From NCBI RefSeq assembly GCF_023156285.1, contig NZ_JAKZAJ010000001.1, forward strand, positions 868,001 to 932,000: a stretch of DNA of 64,000 nucleotides, given 5' to 3'. The notes under the pieces were generated by a model, which had not been told where the DNA came from, did not search any database, and saw nothing but the letters and a program-made list of their open reading frames with translations. This document shows, piece by piece, positions 40,697 through 49,974 of this stretch. The translations under genes and the position numbers were made by a program. Position 1 is the first letter of the stretch. Every line of letters starts with the position of its first letter. This DNA is from Marinobacter koreensis (GTDB lineage: Bacteria; Pseudomonadota; Gammaproteobacteria; Pseudomonadales; Oleiphilaceae).

Positions 40697-41340
40697 GCCA
40701 GCTGTCTGATTACCACCGCGATCGCATTCAGTCTGTTCTCGGGGCCTCGCTCCTGATACCGGTTATTGCCATCCGCGATCCTGAAGACGCAATCCCGCTT
40801 TGCCGGGCTCTGGTGGCAGGCGGTATTTCAGTACTGGAGATCACGCTCAGGACCGAGCATGGTCTGCGCGCTATTGAAGCCGTTCGTGCCGCCATTCCCG
40901 AAGCCTGGGTGGGGGCCGGTACCGTCACCAGTGTTGAGCAGTATCGCCAGGTTGAGTCGGCCGGCGCCCAGTTCGTGATAACGCCGGGCGTAACCGAATC
41001 GCTGCTGGAATTCGGGGTAACCTCCGCCGCGCCTCTGTTGCCTGGCATTGCCACGGTCTCTGAATTGATGATGGGCTACCAACACGGGTACCGGGCTTTC
41101 AAGTTCTTTCCGGCTGAGGTTTCCGGGGGAGTGGCTGCGTTGAAGTCGTTCCGTGGCCCTTTTCCCGAGGTGGTGTTTTGTCCCACTGGTGGGATTCGAC
41201 GTGCAACGGCAAAGGATTACCTGGCTCTCGGGAACGTGAAAGCCGTAGGTGGCTCGTGGCTGACGCCGGACGATGTGGTGGCGCAGAAAGACTGGGCGCA
41301 GATCGAGGAAGTTGCGAGGGGAAGCCTGGCGGATCTCTGA
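40693..41340 (+). CDS. eda: KDPG aldolase (2-keto-3-deoxy-6-phosphogluconate aldolase)
   Basis: Splits KDPG into pyruvate and glyceraldehyde-3-phosphate, the last Entner-Doudoroff step. The 215-aa protein has the Schiff-base Lys137 in FKFFPAE, the catalytic Glu in LEITLRTEHG and CPTGGI. The ATG overlaps the pgl stop (ATGA). Convergent with pyk. Confidence 0.96.
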   Translation: MSQLSDYHRDRIQSVLGASLLIPVIAIRDPEDAIPLCRALVAGGISVLEITLRTEHGLRAIEAVRAAIPEAWVGAGTVTSVEQYRQVESAGAQFVITPGVTESLLEFGVTSAAPLLPGIATVSELMMGYQHGYRAFKFFPAEVSGGVAALKSFRGPFPEVVFCPTGGIRRATAKDYLALGNVKAVGGSWLTPDDVVAQKDWAQIEEVARGSLADL

Positions 41341-41400
41341 TCCGGTGCCAGGCCGCTCAGCCGCCGTGTCGGGGTTGAACGGCCCGGTCATTTTTCGGCA

Positions 41401-42849
41401 CTAGCGAATGTCCGGTCCTACCCGAACAATCTTCATGCTGTTGGTGCCTCCCTGGGCATTGGCATAGTCGCCCTTGGTCATAACCACCAGGTCGCCTTCC
41501 TTGACGATCTTCCGGTTCACCAATTCCGCGACGGCCCTGGCATTGGTTTGCTCATGGGGCACTTCGGCAGAATCAAACGGGACCGTCTGTACGCCCCGAT
41601 ACAGAACGACCCGGTGTTGGGTCGAATGGTGGCGGGAAAAAGCGAAGATGGGCAGACTCGACTTGATCCGTGACATCAGTCGCGGCGTTGCGCCGGTCTC
41701 TGTCATGCAGATGATGGCGTTGACGCCTTCGAGATGATTGGCGGCGTACATCGCTGACAGGGCGATGGCTTCGTCCACGCGTTCCATACTTTCGTGGATC
41801 CGGTGCTTGGACTGATGCATGGAGGGGTGTTTCTCGGCGCCCACGCAGATTCGAACCATGGCTTCCACCGCTTCCGTCGGATAATCGCCGACAGCGGTTT
41901 CGGCCGAGAGCATGACGGCGTCGGTATAATCCATCACGGCGTTCGCTACATCCGACACTTCGGCCCGGGTTGGCATCGGATTGGTGATCATCGATTCCAT
42001 CATCTGGGTGGCGGTGATGACGGCCCGGTTCAGGGAGCGGGCTCGGGCGATAATGTGCTTCTGAACCCCGACGAGTTCGGCATCGCCGATTTCCACCGCA
42101 AGATCGCCTCGGGCCACCATGACCGCGTCAGACGCCTCGATAACCGCGTCGAGGGCAGCCTCGTCATGGGCCAGTTCCGCCCGTTCGATCTTGGCAACCA
42201 GTCCGGCCTCCGAACCGGCGTCCTGCAGAAGCCGCCGGGCTGTATGCATGTCCTCTGCCGTACGGACGAAGGAAACGGCGACATAATCGGCGCCCAGCCT
42301 GGCCGCGGTCACAATGTCCTGCTTGTCCTTCTCGGTCAGAGCGTCGGCGGAAAGCCCGCCGCCACGTTTGTTCAGCCCCTTGTTGTTCGAGAGCGGGCCG
42401 CCGATCAGCACTCGAGAGGTAATACTGTGGGCGTCTACCGACTGCACCTCCATCTCGATCCGGCCATCATCCAGTACCAGGACGTCGCCGGGCGCTACGT
42501 CGTCAATCAGCTGCTCATAGTCGATGCCCACGCGGTCGCGGGTGCCTTCTTCCTTGTTCATGCTGGCGTCAAGCACGAAGGTCTGGCCGGCTTCAAGCGT
42601 GACCTTGTTGTCAGCGAAGCGGGCGATCCGGAGCTTTGGTCCCTGCAGATCGGCGAGCAGGGCGACGAAGCGACCCTCTGCCGCGGCGGCCTGCCGAACG
42701 CGCTGGGCCCGCTCGATGTGTTCTTCTGCACTGCCGTGGGAAAAGTTGAGTCGCGTGACGTCGACCCCGGCCCGGATAATGGCAGCGAGTGCCTCGGGGG
42801 AGTCGGTGGCGGGGCCGAGGGTGGCGACAATCTTGGTGCGCCTGAGCAT
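41401..42849 (-). CDS. pykA: Pyruvate kinase (PykA type)
   Basis: Transfers phosphate from PEP to ADP. The 482-aa protein starts at [17 protein letters not shown] after AAGGA; the frame open to 42996 crosses the regulatory region and is not used. [35 protein letters not shown] and the C-terminal allosteric domain are present; the N-terminus is closer to E. coli PykA than PykF. It is inserted in reverse between the zwf-pgl-eda and edd-glk operons and shares a HexR-like box with edd. Confidence 0.95.
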   Translation of the reverse strand: MLRRTKIVATLGPATDSPEALAAIIRAGVDVTRLNFSHGSAEEHIERAQRVRQAAAAEGRFVALLADLQGPKLRIARFADNKVTLEAGQTFVLDASMNKEEGTRDRVGIDYEQLIDDVAPGDVLVLDDGRIEMEVQSVDAHSITSRVLIGGPLSNNKGLNKRGGGLSADALTEKDKQDIVTAARLGADYVAVSFVRTAEDMHTARRLLQDAGSEAGLVAKIERAELAHDEAALDAVIEASDAVMVARGDLAVEIGDAELVGVQKHIIARARSLNRAVITATQMMESMITNPMPTRAEVSDVANAVMDYTDAVMLSAETAVGDYPTEAVEAMVRICVGAEKHPSMHQSKHRIHESMERVDEAIALSAMYAANHLEGVNAIICMTETGATPRLMSRIKSSLPIFAFSRHHSTQHRVVLYRGVQTVPFDSAEVPHEQTNARAVAELVNRKIVKEGDLVVMTKGDYANAQGGTNSMKIVRVGPDIR

Positions 42850-42976
42850 GGTGCATTCCTTAAGGTTGTTTATGAAGCCTGGATCGACCAGTGGTACATT
42901 GATCGCAGGTATCCTGAACACGGAGCGATCATTTCCCGGCTGTGTTATTGGCGATGAGAGCCACGTGGTTCGATTA

Positions 42977-42995
42977 TGTAGTAAATATATCAACA
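42977..42995. promoter_or_regulatory. HexR-like operator between pyk and edd
   Basis: TGTAGTAAATATATCAACA, sharing TGTAGTAA and an A/T-rich core with the box upstream of zwf. The location between divergent pyk and edd would let one repressor control both. Confidence 0.6.
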
Positions 42996-43095
42996 AAATC
43001 TGAATCGATGAATGATACTTTCTGTGGGGCTTTTAAAAAGAAAGTAAACTTACGGCATTGGCGACGTCTCATCGGACAAAGCAACGGAGTTCATC

Positions 43096-44916
43096 ATGCA
43101 TCCCACCATTGAAAAGGTCACTCAGCGAATCATAGAACGCAGCCGTGGCACCAGGGAAGACTATCTGGGCCGGATGGACGCGCTCAAGGCACTCTCTCCC
43201 CATCGAAGTTCGTTGTCCTGCGGAAACCTGGCCCATGGTATTGCTGCCTGTCCCCAGTCGGACAAGGACACGCTCAAATTCATGAACAAGGCGAATGTGG
43301 CCATTGTCTCGGCGTACAACGACATGCTGTCGGCCCATCAGCCCTATCAGACGTTTCCCGATGTCATCCGGGAGGCGGCCCACGGGATGGGGTCGGTTGC
43401 GCAATTCGCAGGGGGCACCCCGGCCATGTGTGACGGGGTGACGCAGGGCCAGCCGGGCATGGAACTGAGTCTGTTTTCCCGGGATACCATCGCCATGAGT
43501 ACCGCCGTGGCGCTGAGCCACAATATGTTCGATGCCACTCTGCTTCTGGGTATCTGTGACAAGATCGTGCCGGGCCTGCTGATCGGTGCGCTCAGTTTTG
43601 GTTACCTTCCGACGATCCTTGTGCCTGCCGGCCCGATGCCATCCGGACTGCCCAACAAGGAAAAGCAGCGAATCCGACAACTCTATGCGGAGGGAAAAAT
43701 CGGCAAGGACGAACTGCTTGAGGCTGAAAGCCAGTCCTACCACAGTCCGGGTACCTGCACCTTCTATGGCACGGCCAACAGCAATCAACTGTTGGTGGAG
43801 GTGATGGGGCTGCATTTGCCCGGTGCGGCATTCGTGCATCCGGGCACTGAATTACGGGATGCGCTCACCAGGGCTGCGACCGAACAGGTCATCCGGTTGT
43901 CAAAGCCCCACGGAGGCACGTTGGGTCTGGGCGACATGGTGGATGAGAAAGCCATCGTCAATGCATTGGTGGCGCTGCTGGTGACCGGTGGTTCAACCAA
44001 CCATACGATTCACTGGATTGCGATTGCCAGGGCAGCCGGCATCATTATTGACTGGAACGACTATGCGGAACTGTCGTCGGTGGTGCCGTCGATGACCCGT
44101 ATCTATCCGAACGGCGAGGAAGATGTGAATGCGTTTAACGAGGCCGGCGGTACACCTTACCTGATTCGGGAACTCTTGAATGGCGGGTATCTCCATGACG
44201 ATGTGGAAACGGTAATTGGCCATGGTCTGGAGCAGTATGCCCGAATGCCCGAACTGACCGATGGAGCGCTCACCTGGACGCCCGCTGTCTCGGAGAGTCG
44301 ACGCCCGGAAGTGCTGAGCAGTGCGGCGGAGCCTTTTGCCCCCAACGGGGGGCTGAAGGTTCTCGACGGGAACCTGGGGCGCGGGATTATCAAGGTTTCT
44401 GCCGTTGCCCCCGAACATCGGACCGTGCGCGCTCCGGCGGTGGTGTTCCATGATCAGAATGAACTGAAAGCGGCGTTTGAAGCCGGTGATCTGGATCGTG
44501 ACTGCGTGGTGGTCGTGCGTTTCCAGGGACCGAGGGCCAACGGCATGCCGGAATTGCACAAGCTGACACCTTACCTTGGCGTTCTCCAGGATCGGGGATT
44601 CCAGGTGGGGCTCGTGACGGATGGGCGGATGTCTGGCGCGTCCGGCAAAGTGCCTGCCGCGATTCATGTCTACCCGGAGGCCCTGGACGGCGGACCACTG
44701 GCACGGGTGAGGCATGGCGATATGATCCTCCTGGATGCAGAGGCCGGGTCCCTGACTGTCGATGTGGACGAGGCGGAATTTGCCGCGAGGGAACCGGCTG
44801 GCGCAGACCTTAAGGCCAGCCATCACGGATACGGTCGGGAGTTGTTCGGTTGGCTTCGCCGTTCGGCCAGCACACCGGAGGAAGGGGCCAGCTTTTTCTG
44901 GAATCACGATGCATGA
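43096..44916 (+). CDS. edd: 6-phosphogluconate dehydratase
   Basis: [4Fe-4S] enzyme of the IlvD/Edd family converting 6-phosphogluconate to KDPG. The 606-aa protein begins [35 protein letters not shown] and [17 protein letters not shown] supply cluster Cys residues, and [14 protein letters not shown] is a family C-terminal block. GGAG precedes the ATG. Its stop overlaps the glk start. Confidence 0.97.
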   Translation: MHPTIEKVTQRIIERSRGTREDYLGRMDALKALSPHRSSLSCGNLAHGIAACPQSDKDTLKFMNKANVAIVSAYNDMLSAHQPYQTFPDVIREAAHGMGSVAQFAGGTPAMCDGVTQGQPGMELSLFSRDTIAMSTAVALSHNMFDATLLLGICDKIVPGLLIGALSFGYLPTILVPAGPMPSGLPNKEKQRIRQLYAEGKIGKDELLEAESQSYHSPGTCTFYGTANSNQLLVEVMGLHLPGAAFVHPGTELRDALTRAATEQVIRLSKPHGGTLGLGDMVDEKAIVNALVALLVTGGSTNHTIHWIAIARAAGIIIDWNDYAELSSVVPSMTRIYPNGEEDVNAFNEAGGTPYLIRELLNGGYLHDDVETVIGHGLEQYARMPELTDGALTWTPAVSESRRPEVLSSAAEPFAPNGGLKVLDGNLGRGIIKVSAVAPEHRTVRAPAVVFHDQNELKAAFEAGDLDRDCVVVVRFQGPRANGMPELHKLTPYLGVLQDRGFQVGLVTDGRMSGASGKVPAAIHVYPEALDGGPLARVRHGDMILLDAEAGSLTVDVDEAEFAAREPAGADLKASHHGYGRELFGWLRRSASTPEEGASFFWNHDA

Positions 44917-45875
44917 CGTTCGGTAACGTTTCACTGATAGGCGATATTGGCGGTACCAACGCCCGGTTTGCGCTGGTCGAGGAGGGCGAGGCAGAGCCCC
45001 GCGCAATAAGGGCGTTGCCCTGTGCCGACTTCGACAACCTCGATCACGCGATCGAGGATTACCTTCGAAGCCTGGGTGTGAACGGGGTGAGTCGTGTCTG
45101 TCTCGCGGTTGCCTCGCCGGTAAAGGGTTCCCGCGTAAAACTGACCAACAGCGACTGGCAATTCGATATCGAAGAAATGCGGGGGCGGTTTGGCTGGCGG
45201 ACCTTCAAGGTTGTGAACGATTTCACCGCCATGGCGCTCGGTGTGCTCCACGTGGGCCGAAAACACCTCGTGCCGGTCTGTGGTGGTCCGGGCGATCCGA
45301 GGAGGCCCATTCTGGTGATAGGGCCGGGCACAGGGCTGGGCGTTTCCGGTCTGGTGCCCATCCGGGGCGGCTGGGTGCCACTGGTGACCGAAGGTGGTCA
45401 TGTTGATTTTGCCCCCACCAACGACCTGGAGTTCGAGGTTCTGCGGGTGCTGAAGGCAAGATTTGGCAGGGTTTCAGTGGAGCGCCTGCTGTGCGGCGAG
45501 GGCCTGCTCAATCTCTATCGGGCCCGTGCCGAAGTACTGGACCTTCCGGCACCGCTGGAATCCCCCGAGAAAATTACCGTGGCGGCGGAGCGTCAGGATG
45601 CGCTGGCGCGGGATACCCTCAATCATTTCTGTGAACTACTGGGACGAACCGCTGGTAACGCAGTCCTCACGCTGGGGAGTCTGGGCGGCGTTTACCTCTG
45701 CGGCGGCATGGTGCCGCGGTTCCTCGATTTTTTCCTGGCAAGTCCGTTTCGTTCGGGCTTTGAGGATAAGGGCCGGATGCGTCCGTTGCTGGAATCCACG
45801 CCGGTTTATGTGGTGACAGACCCCTACACCGGTCTTCGTGGCGCGGCAGAAGCATTGGCCAACCCTGAGCTCTGA
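44913..45875 (+). CDS. glk: Glucokinase
   Basis: Phosphorylates glucose with ATP. The 320-aa protein of the bacterial glucokinase family has the phosphate-binding [14 protein letters not shown] (residues about 9-22), [10 protein letters not shown] and [13 protein letters not shown], and the GGHVDFAP segment. The ATG overlaps the edd stop (ATGA); the frame's longer N-terminal extension lies within edd and is rejected. Coupling edd to glk links uptake to ED flux. Confidence 0.95.
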   Translation: MTFGNVSLIGDIGGTNARFALVEEGEAEPRAIRALPCADFDNLDHAIEDYLRSLGVNGVSRVCLAVASPVKGSRVKLTNSDWQFDIEEMRGRFGWRTFKVVNDFTAMALGVLHVGRKHLVPVCGGPGDPRRPILVIGPGTGLGVSGLVPIRGGWVPLVTEGGHVDFAPTNDLEFEVLRVLKARFGRVSVERLLCGEGLLNLYRARAEVLDLPAPLESPEKITVAAERQDALARDTLNHFCELLGRTAGNAVLTLGSLGGVYLCGGMVPRFLDFFLASPFRSGFEDKGRMRPLLESTPVYVVTDPYTGLRGAAEALANPEL

Positions 45876-45902
45876 TGGGGCCAGGAAGTCCGGTGTATGA
45901 GG

Positions 45903-46637
45903 TTACCGGTACCGGATGATATCTTCGCCGGTAAAGCGGTGCTGGCGATTATAGACGCCTTTCTCGCCCCGTCGGCCCGCGGCAAGCACCATGACCACCA
46001 ACTCGCTGCGCTGGAGTCCGAGCAGTTTTTTCACCCGGCATTCGTCAAACCCTTCCATCGGACAGGAATCAAAGCCATGGGCCCTGAGCGCCAGCATCAG
46101 ATTCTCAGCGGCCAACGCAGTCGACTTGGTGGCCCAGATTTTCATCTCTGCCGGTGAGTAGGGGCCTCTCGGTACGGGACGCTTCAGGCCGGCCACGAGT
46201 CCGACCGCCTTCTTGGCAAGCCCGAAAATCCCCAACGGCCCCTGACGGTAATGCAGGGGCGCGACCTTCTGGTAATAACGTTTCACAATGTCCGGAATGC
46301 GTTCCTCCGGCCACTCATCCAGCACACGCTGCGCGTGCTGCTCCCACGATAGAGGCCTGGCAACAATGGCAATCAGAACCGGCGCGGTGCGGGCGGCGTT
46401 CTGACCGAGACAGGCCTCCGCCAGTTGGGCCTTCAGGGCAGGCGTCTGCACCACATGGAATGACCAGGGCTGAAGATTGCTGGAGTTGGGTGCCAGAGTT
46501 GCCAGTTCCAGGCAATCCTGCAGCACCTCCGGAGGAATGGGTTCCCCGGTAAATCGCCTGACAGAACGGCGGCTTCGGACGATCTCTCTGAATGCATTGG
46601 CGTGGGTGTTGGAAACCGGATCTGTTTTGGCATTCAT
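45903..46637 (-). CDS. Nitroreductase-family oxidoreductase
   Basis: FMN-dependent NAD(P)H oxidoreductase. The 244-aa protein has the FMN-contacting RSRRSVRRFTGEPI (residues about 21-34), LATLAPNSSNLQPWSFHVV and GFDSCPMEGFD. The ATG at 46637 follows AGGAC; the frame continues upstream without conservation. The physiological substrate (nitroaromatic, quinone or other) is unknown. Convergent with glk. Confidence 0.87.
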   Translation of the reverse strand: MNAKTDPVSNTHANAFREIVRSRRSVRRFTGEPIPPEVLQDCLELATLAPNSSNLQPWSFHVVQTPALKAQLAEACLGQNAARTAPVLIAIVARPLSWEQHAQRVLDEWPEERIPDIVKRYYQKVAPLHYRQGPLGIFGLAKKAVGLVAGLKRPVPRGPYSPAEMKIWATKSTALAAENLMLALRAHGFDSCPMEGFDECRVKKLLGLQRSELVVMVLAAGRRGEKGVYNRQHRFTGEDIIRYR

Positions 46638-46720
46638 GTCCTGGCCTTGTGGTCTTGAACGGATCGACCTATGGTTGCGATAAATGTCGCTGGATGCAAT
46701 TGCCGTAACCACCAGATCCC

Positions 46721-47350
46721 ATGACCAATCCTCTCCAGACACTGTCGTTTGATGCACTGGTCCGACAGGTGCGGGCCTGCACCCTCTGCGCAGACGTGTT
46801 GCCCCGGGAACCGCGCCCCGTCGTCCAGCTGAGTGAAACCTCCCGCATACTTGTGGTCGGGCAAGCACCCGGACGCCGGGTTCACGAGACCGGCTTGCCC
46901 TTCAATGATCCCAGCGGTGATCGCCTGCGGCAGTGGATGGGAGTGACCCGCGATACGTTCTATGACGAATCCCGATTGGCCATCCTGCCCATGGGGTTTT
47001 GCTATCCGGGCACCGGGAAATCAGGCGATCTGCCTCCGAGACCGGAATGTGCGGCAACCTGGCGGGATGAGCTTCTGAGTCGCCTGACCAATATCGAGCT
47101 CACTCTTGTGATAGGCCAGTACGCACATGCCTGGCATATCGGAAAGTCCCGGGCCTCACTGACCGAGAACGTCCGGGCCTGGCGGGAATACTGGCCCCGG
47201 CTTGTGCCCATGCCCCATCCGAGCCCCAGAAACAACCTGTGGTTGCGGCGCAATCCCTGGTTTGAGCAAGAGGTCGTTCCGGCGCTCCAGAACCGGATTT
47301 CGGAAGTCCTGAACAAGCCCTTCGATCAGAGTCCGACGCCGGAAACCTGA
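46721..47350 (+). CDS. Uracil-DNA glycosylase superfamily protein
   Basis: The 209-aa protein has motif A GQAPGRRVHETGLPFNDPSG (residues about 47-66) and motif B HPSPRN near residue 165, the two active-site loops of the UDG superfamily. An N-terminal CTLC (20-23) and further Cys residues in GFCYPG and RPEC suggest a possible Fe-S cluster as in family 4/5 enzymes. It could excise uracil or have lost glycosylase activity. The last 25 bp overlap the 3' end of glpD on the other strand. Confidence 0.75.
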   Translation: MTNPLQTLSFDALVRQVRACTLCADVLPREPRPVVQLSETSRILVVGQAPGRRVHETGLPFNDPSGDRLRQWMGVTRDTFYDESRLAILPMGFCYPGTGKSGDLPPRPECAATWRDELLSRLTNIELTLVIGQYAHAWHIGKSRASLTENVRAWREYWPRLVPMPHPSPRNNLWLRRNPWFEQEVVPALQNRISEVLNKPFDQSPTPET

Positions 47351-48873
47351 GGGTCGCTGGCGGTTTGTCGTGGAGCCGGTGAGGAGATGGCCTCGGCAAG
47401 ATACCGATTCAGGGCCGCGACATCCGACTCGGAGGCGTAGAGTCCCTGTTTCGTTCGGCGCCAGAGTATGTCGTCGGTGGTCAGGGCCCACTCCTGTTCG
47501 ATCAGGTAATCCACCTCGGCACGATAGAGTGTGCCGCCGAAGTGTTGCCCCAGCTCATCCATGGACTGGTGGCCCGAGAGGAATTGATAACAGGCGGTGC
47601 CATAGGTACGTACCAGCCGGCGGTTGAGCGACTCCGAAAGCCAGGGGAAGTCGGCTTTCAGTCTCGCCGCCAGCGCTTCCTGGCTGTCAAAGTCCCCGCC
47701 GGGCAGGGCAGCGTGTTTGGTCCAGGGCTCACCGCAGCCCGGAAAGAACTGGCACAACTTGTTGGTGGCGGCTTCCGCCAGTTTCCGATAGGTGGTTATC
47801 TTGCCGCCGAAAACCGAGATAAGCGGGGCGAGTCCTTTATCCCGGTTGACCTCAAAGCTGTAATCCCTGGAGGCCTTCTGGGCATCGCCTTCCTCATCGT
47901 CCATCAGGGGGCGGACACCGGAGTAGGACCAGACCACATCACTTGGCGTGAGCTGATGTTGGAAGTGGTCGTTCACAATGTTCAACAGATACGTGGTCTC
48001 TTCGGCGGAGATGGTGGCTTTGGATGGATCGCCCTGATAGTCCACGTCTGTGGTGCCAACCAGAGAAAAGTGATCCTCATAGGGAATGACGAAGACGATG
48101 CGGTCATCCGCATTTTGCAGGATATAGGCTTCCTGCCCCTTGTTGAGTCGCGGCACCACGATATGACTGCCTTTCACCATACGGATCATTTTGGGGGCAC
48201 GCATCGACAGCGCTTCGCCAAACAGTCGGCTGACCCAGGGACCTGTCGCGTTGACCACGGTCCGGGCAGTAATGTGTTGCTCCAATCCGTTGCGCATGTC
48301 CTGGAGAGTAACGTTCCAGTGGGTTGATCCCCGTTCCGCCCGGACGCATTTGGTGCGGGTCCGGATGCTGGCGCCCAGTTCCCGGGCTTTCTGCGCAGTG
48401 AGCACAACAAGCCGGGCATCGTCGACCCAGCCGTCGGAATACTCGAAACCTTTCCTGATCTCGGGTTTGAGCGGATCGGAACTGTCAAAACGAATCGACC
48501 TTGAGCCGGGAAGCAACTCCCGTTTAGCCAGATGGTCGTAAAGGAACAGTCCGGTGCGTATCATCCAGGCCGGTCTCAGGTGGGGGCGATAGGGGAGGCG
48601 GAAGCGCATGGGCCACATGATGTGGGGCGCGTTCCTGAGGAGCGACTCCCGCTCAGCCAGCGCTTCGCGAACAAGCCGGAACTCATAGTGTTCCAGGTAA
48701 CGCAGGCCGCCATGGATGAGCTTGCTACTCGATGACGAGGTGGCCGAGGCCAGATCGTTCATCTCGCACAGAAGCACCTTGAGACCCCGTCCGGCGGCAT
48801 CCATGGCGATACCCACGCCGTTCACCCCGCCACCGACGACGACGACGTCGAACTCCTGCTGATCCCTGGTCAT
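47326..48873 (-). CDS. glpD: Aerobic glycerol-3-phosphate dehydrogenase
   Basis: Membrane-associated FAD enzyme oxidising glycerol-3-phosphate to DHAP with quinone as acceptor. The 515-aa protein has the FAD motif VVVVGGGVNGVGIAMDAAGRG (from about residue 9), the DLASATSSSSSKLIHGGLRYLE block and a C-terminal helical DAO domain. The ATG at 48873 follows AGGAG; a TTG seven codons upstream would include the ribosome site. It lies downstream of glpR with operator-like repeats between; glpF and glpK are not in the window. Confidence 0.96.
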   Translation of the reverse strand: MTRDQQEFDVVVVGGGVNGVGIAMDAAGRGLKVLLCEMNDLASATSSSSSKLIHGGLRYLEHYEFRLVREALAERESLLRNAPHIMWPMRFRLPYRPHLRPAWMIRTGLFLYDHLAKRELLPGSRSIRFDSSDPLKPEIRKGFEYSDGWVDDARLVVLTAQKARELGASIRTRTKCVRAERGSTHWNVTLQDMRNGLEQHITARTVVNATGPWVSRLFGEALSMRAPKMIRMVKGSHIVVPRLNKGQEAYILQNADDRIVFVIPYEDHFSLVGTTDVDYQGDPSKATISAEETTYLLNIVNDHFQHQLTPSDVVWSYSGVRPLMDDEEGDAQKASRDYSFEVNRDKGLAPLISVFGGKITTYRKLAEAATNKLCQFFPGCGEPWTKHAALPGGDFDSQEALAARLKADFPWLSESLNRRLVRTYGTACYQFLSGHQSMDELGQHFGGTLYRAEVDYLIEQEWALTTDDILWRRTKQGLYASESDVAALNRYLAEAISSPAPRQTASDPQVSGVGL

Positions 48874-48961
48874 TGAAATACGCTCCTGCGACAAACGTTG
48901 GTTTCACACTGACTGTTCGACGGTGCAAGAGGTTCGAACAGCGTATGCCTTCAATGTTAAG

Positions 48962-49008
48962 TTTTTCGAAAAAGAAAATAAAGAACATAAACGAACATTT
49001 TTGAGCAT
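48962..49008. promoter_or_regulatory. GlpR operator-like repeats upstream of glpD
   Basis: Three copies of GAACAT/GAGCAT start at 48983, 48993 and 49003, an exact 10-bp period. The middle copy reads AACGAACAT, the right half of the E. coli GlpR operator consensus. A perfect TTTTTCGAAAAA palindrome lies at 48962-48973, and a TTCGAACA at 48933-48940. Confidence 0.6.
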
Positions 49009-49039
49009 GAGTCGTCGTTTTGGAGTAGAAGGAGGGAGC

Positions 49040-49798
49040 TCAGACGACGTGCAGCTGGATGTCGTTTTCGGCCAGCATGGCCCGGAGAGCCTTGGGAGGC
49101 GGGGCGTCGGTAAAGACGTGGTCGGCCTGGGTGATCGTGCCAAGGCGGACCATGGCCTTCCGGCCGAACTTGGTATGGTCGGCGGCCAGCAGGACCTGAT
49201 CGGAGTTGGCAATGATGGCCTGCGCGACACGGACTTCGCGGTAGTCAAAGTCCAGCAAAGAGCCGTCCGAGTGGATGCCACTGATACCGATGATTCCAAA
49301 GTCCATTTTGAACTGATTGATAAAATCCCGCGTGGCCTCGCCCACGATGCCTCCGTCCCGGTTTCTGACCTCCCCGCCGGCGATGATGATGTGGAAGTCT
49401 TCCTTTGCCGAGAGAATGGAGGCGACGTGCAGGTTGTTGGTAACGACCTGGAGGTTATTTTTCTTCAGCAGGGCCCGGGCAATGGTCTCGGTGGTGGTGC
49501 CGATGTTAATGAACATGGAGGCATTGTCGGGGATCATTTCCACCAGGGATTCGGCGATGCGTTCCTTGGCTTCCAGATCCATGATCTTGCGGGTCTGGTA
49601 CTCGGTGTTTGCCGTGCTGGAATCAATCCCGGCGCCCCCGTGGTGGCGTCTCAGCAGGTTCTGGCGTGCCAGTTCGTTCAGGTCCCGACGGATGGTCTGG
49701 GGCGTCACGTGAAAGGTATCGACCAGCTGGTCGGTGGTCACGAATCCGTGCTCCCGTATCATTTCCAGGATCCGGTCCTGTCTGCGGTGCTGTGCCAT
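49040..49798 (-). CDS. glpR: Glycerol-3-phosphate regulon repressor, DeoR family
   Basis: The 252-aa DeoR-family repressor has an N-terminal HTH (residues about 5-57: RRQDRILEMIREHGFVTTDQLVDTFHVTPQTIRRDLNELA) and a sugar-phosphate-binding DeoRC domain (about 75-235: FINIGTTTETIARAL, GGEVRNRDGGIVG). It sits immediately upstream of, and in the same direction as, glpD with operators between, the Pseudomonas-like arrangement. GGAGA precedes the ATG. Confidence 0.93.
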   Translation of the reverse strand: MAQHRRQDRILEMIREHGFVTTDQLVDTFHVTPQTIRRDLNELARQNLLRRHHGGAGIDSSTANTEYQTRKIMDLEAKERIAESLVEMIPDNASMFINIGTTTETIARALLKKNNLQVVTNNLHVASILSAKEDFHIIIAGGEVRNRDGGIVGEATRDFINQFKMDFGIIGISGIHSDGSLLDFDYREVRVAQAIIANSDQVLLAADHTKFGRKAMVRLGTITQADHVFTDAPPPKALRAMLAENDIQLHVV

Positions 49799-49913
49799 GC
49801 AATGTCTCCGTGGCGGGCAGGGTAAGGCGGTTTGTCGGGTCAGGACATCCGGGGAGTGTAGTGGTTTTGGGGGACGGATGCAGCTTGCCGGGGATCAGGC
49901 TCACTGTTGGCAG

Positions 49914-49944
49914 CCGATGGGGGCTGGTTTGCGGCCCCCATCGG
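49914..49944. other. Perfect 11-bp stem-loop between the binding-protein gene and glpR
   Basis: CCGATGGGGGC (49914-49924) pairs with GCCCCCATCGG (49934-49944), 9-nt loop, no T-run on either strand. It lies about 30 bp past the end of the upstream minus-strand gene and may act as an RNA 3' end or attenuator. Nothing else was seen in 49799-49974. Confidence 0.5.
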
Positions 49945-49974
49945 TCAGCCGGGCCGTTTATGGCCCGTGCCCGC

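Noticed and set aside
41794..42957. 387-codon open frame antisense to pyk
   Set aside because: Shadow of pyk, which has conserved motifs, a proper start and a ribosome site.
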